Positions 4,458 through 5,502 of a stretch of 5,502 nucleotides of DNA are shown here, piece by piece (position 1 is the first letter of the stretch; the number at the start of each line of letters is the position of its first letter). The notes under the pieces were generated by a model, which did not search any database, was not told where the DNA came from, and saw nothing but the letters and a program-made list of their open reading frames with translations. The position numbers and the translations under genes were made by a program. This DNA comes from Opitutaceae bacterium (GTDB lineage Bacteria > Verrucomicrobiota > Verrucomicrobiia > Opitutales > Opitutaceae). Location: positions 1-5,502 of the forward strand of contig JADLBI010000184.1 of NCBI GenBank assembly GCA_020847775.1, written 5' to 3'.

Positions 4458-5502
4458 ATGAAGCACTCCCGCATCGTGATCACCGGGGTCGGTTTGACGG
4501 CCCCCAACGGCAATTCCCTGGCGGAATTCCGGCAAAACCTGCTGGCCGGCGTGGCGGGCATTGCACGGATGGAAATCCGCTACATGGGCGAACAACTCGC
4601 GGGCGTCTGCCATTACGATCCGCTCAGATATCAGAAAAAGAAGGAAGTGCGCGTCGGCACGCGGGCGGGGTCGATTTCGATCTATTGCGCGCGCGAGGCG
4701 TTGGCGGACAGTGGCGTGAATTTTGAGGCGTTGGACAAGGGCCGCGTCGGCATCTACATCGGTTGCACCGAGCACGGCAACGTCGAGACCGAGAACGAAA
4801 TTTACAACATCTCGCAGTTTAACTACGACACGAAGTTCTGGTCGCACTACCACAACCCCCGCACCGTGGCCAACAACCCGGCCGGCGAGGCCTCGCTCAA
4901 TCTCGGCATCACCGGCCCAGCCTACACCATCGGCGCCGCTTGCGCCGCGGGCAATCTCGGCCTGATTCACGCCGCGCAGATGCTCCGCCTCGGCGAGGTG
5001 GACTTCGCGATTTGCGGCGGGGTGAGTGAAAGCATCCGCACCTTCGGTATTTTCGCCGGTTTCAAGAGCCAGAACGCGCTCGCCACCCACGACGATCCGC
5101 CCAAAGCCAGCCGCCCCTTCGACCTCGCGCGCAATGGCATCGTGATCTCCGAGGGCGGGGCGCTTTACACGCTCGAGCGCCTTGAGGACGCCCAGGCGCG
5201 CGGCGCGAAAATTTACGGCGAGATCGCCGGGTATCATGTCAACAGCGACGCCAGCGATTACGTGCTGCCCAATCCGACTCGCCAAGCGGAGTGCGTCCGC
5301 AAGGCGATCCAAAACGCGGGGCTGCAACCCGCCGACATCCATATCGTCAACACCCACGCCACCGCCACGCCGCTCGGAGACATCCAGGAGTGCGAGGCGA
5401 TCCGGGCGGTCTTCGGTGAGGGGTGTCCCGAAACCCACATCAACAATACCAAGAGTTACATTGGCCACGCCATGGGAGCTGCCGGGGCGCTCGAACTTGC
5501 GG
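4458..5502 (+). CDS. FabF-type beta-ketoacyl-ACP synthase, 3' end beyond the window
   Basis: This frame runs open from ATG 4458 to the right edge: 348 residues of an expected 410-420. It is a thiolase-fold condensing enzyme, which joins malonyl-ACP to an acyl chain in fatty-acid or related synthesis in the cytoplasm. The N-terminus (SRIVITGVGLTAPNGNS, 4-20) is typical and fixes the start. The catalytic triad is visible: Cys162 in GAACAAG (159-165), His300 in NTHATATPLGD (298-308) and His337 in NNTKSYIGHAMGAAGA (329-344), with Lys332 in TKS. SRPFDLARNGIVISEGG (218-234) is also a family segment. Residues 101-140 (IGCTEHGNVETENE...) diverge from the FabF GSGIGG region, and HAT replaces the more usual HGT at the active histidine (mycobacterial KasA also has HAT). 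It may therefore be a paralogue for a special product rather than the housekeeping FabF. No acyl carrier protein or reductase gene is visible. Confidence 0.92.
   Translation, partial: MKHSRIVITGVGLTAPNGNSLAEFRQNLLAGVAGIARMEIRYMGEQLAGVCHYDPLRYQKKKEVRVGTRAGSISIYCAREALADSGVNFEALDKGRVGIYIGCTEHGNVETENEIYNISQFNYDTKFWSHYHNPRTVANNPAGEASLNLGITGPAYTIGAACAAGNLGLIHAAQMLRLGEVDFAICGGVSESIRTFGIFAGFKSQNALATHDDPPKASRPFDLARNGIVISEGGALYTLERLEDAQARGAKIYGEIAGYHVNSDASDYVLPNPTRQAECVRKAIQNAGLQPADIHIVNTHATATPLGDIQECEAIRAVFGEGCPETHINNTKSYIGHAMGAAGALELA

Noticed and set aside
4434..5468. Long minus-strand open frame of 344 codons
   Set aside because: It lies antisense to the ketoacyl synthase, whose catalytic motifs are all readable on the plus strand. 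Long antisense frames are expected in GC-rich coding DNA, and its Gly/Val/Asp/Arg-heavy product matches no family.

Overview
The window is GC-rich, densely coded bacterial chromosome. My best guess at the source is a member of the Verrucomicrobiota, probably an Opitutales-type organism. This is inference from three things: the gene styles, the lack of Shine-Dalgarno sequences before every start, and an intergenic phrase at about 1350-1372 that I associate from memory with such genomes. Nothing here proves the taxon. I see no rRNA, tRNA, CRISPR array, transposase or phage gene.

Layout from left to right. (1) Bases 1-136 look like the 5' end of a minus-strand gene that runs off the left edge; its product is not recognised, and a perfect 20-bp palindrome lies inside its first codons. 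(2) A stand-alone ParB/sulfiredoxin-fold protein (244-1077, +) is followed by a weak hairpin terminator. (3) A non-coding stretch of 335 bases (1078-1412) carries a cluster of strong hairpins and looks like an interspersed, REP-like repeat. (4) A secreted sugar-type substrate-binding protein (1413-2372, +) has no ATPase or permease partner in view. (5) Convergent to it is a complete type II toxin-antitoxin pair on the minus strand: Xre/MbcA/ParS-type antitoxin (2885-3355) followed by RES toxin (2419-2880). (6) galE, UDP-glucose 4-epimerase (3408-4397, -), lies just upstream of the antitoxin on the same strand. (7) A FabF-type beta-ketoacyl-ACP synthase (4458 to the right edge, +) is divergent from galE and truncated only by the window end.

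The genes look like housekeeping and accessory neighbours, not one pathway. The clearest functional unit is the xre-res operon. The antitoxin gene has its own promoter in the 52-base gap after galE. A near-perfect 30-bp palindrome covers the -10 box, the predicted transcription start and the antitoxin start codon, which suggests tight autorepression and a leaderless or nearly leaderless mRNA. The RES toxin keeps the Arg, Tyr, Glu and Ser residues of its family and is probably an active NAD+-consuming or ADP-ribosylating enzyme. galE and the ketoacyl synthase share a 60-base divergent promoter region.

I did not find a clearly new biological system. The items most worth following up are the toxin-antitoxin operator, the hairpin cluster at 1114-1320 and the orphan binding protein.
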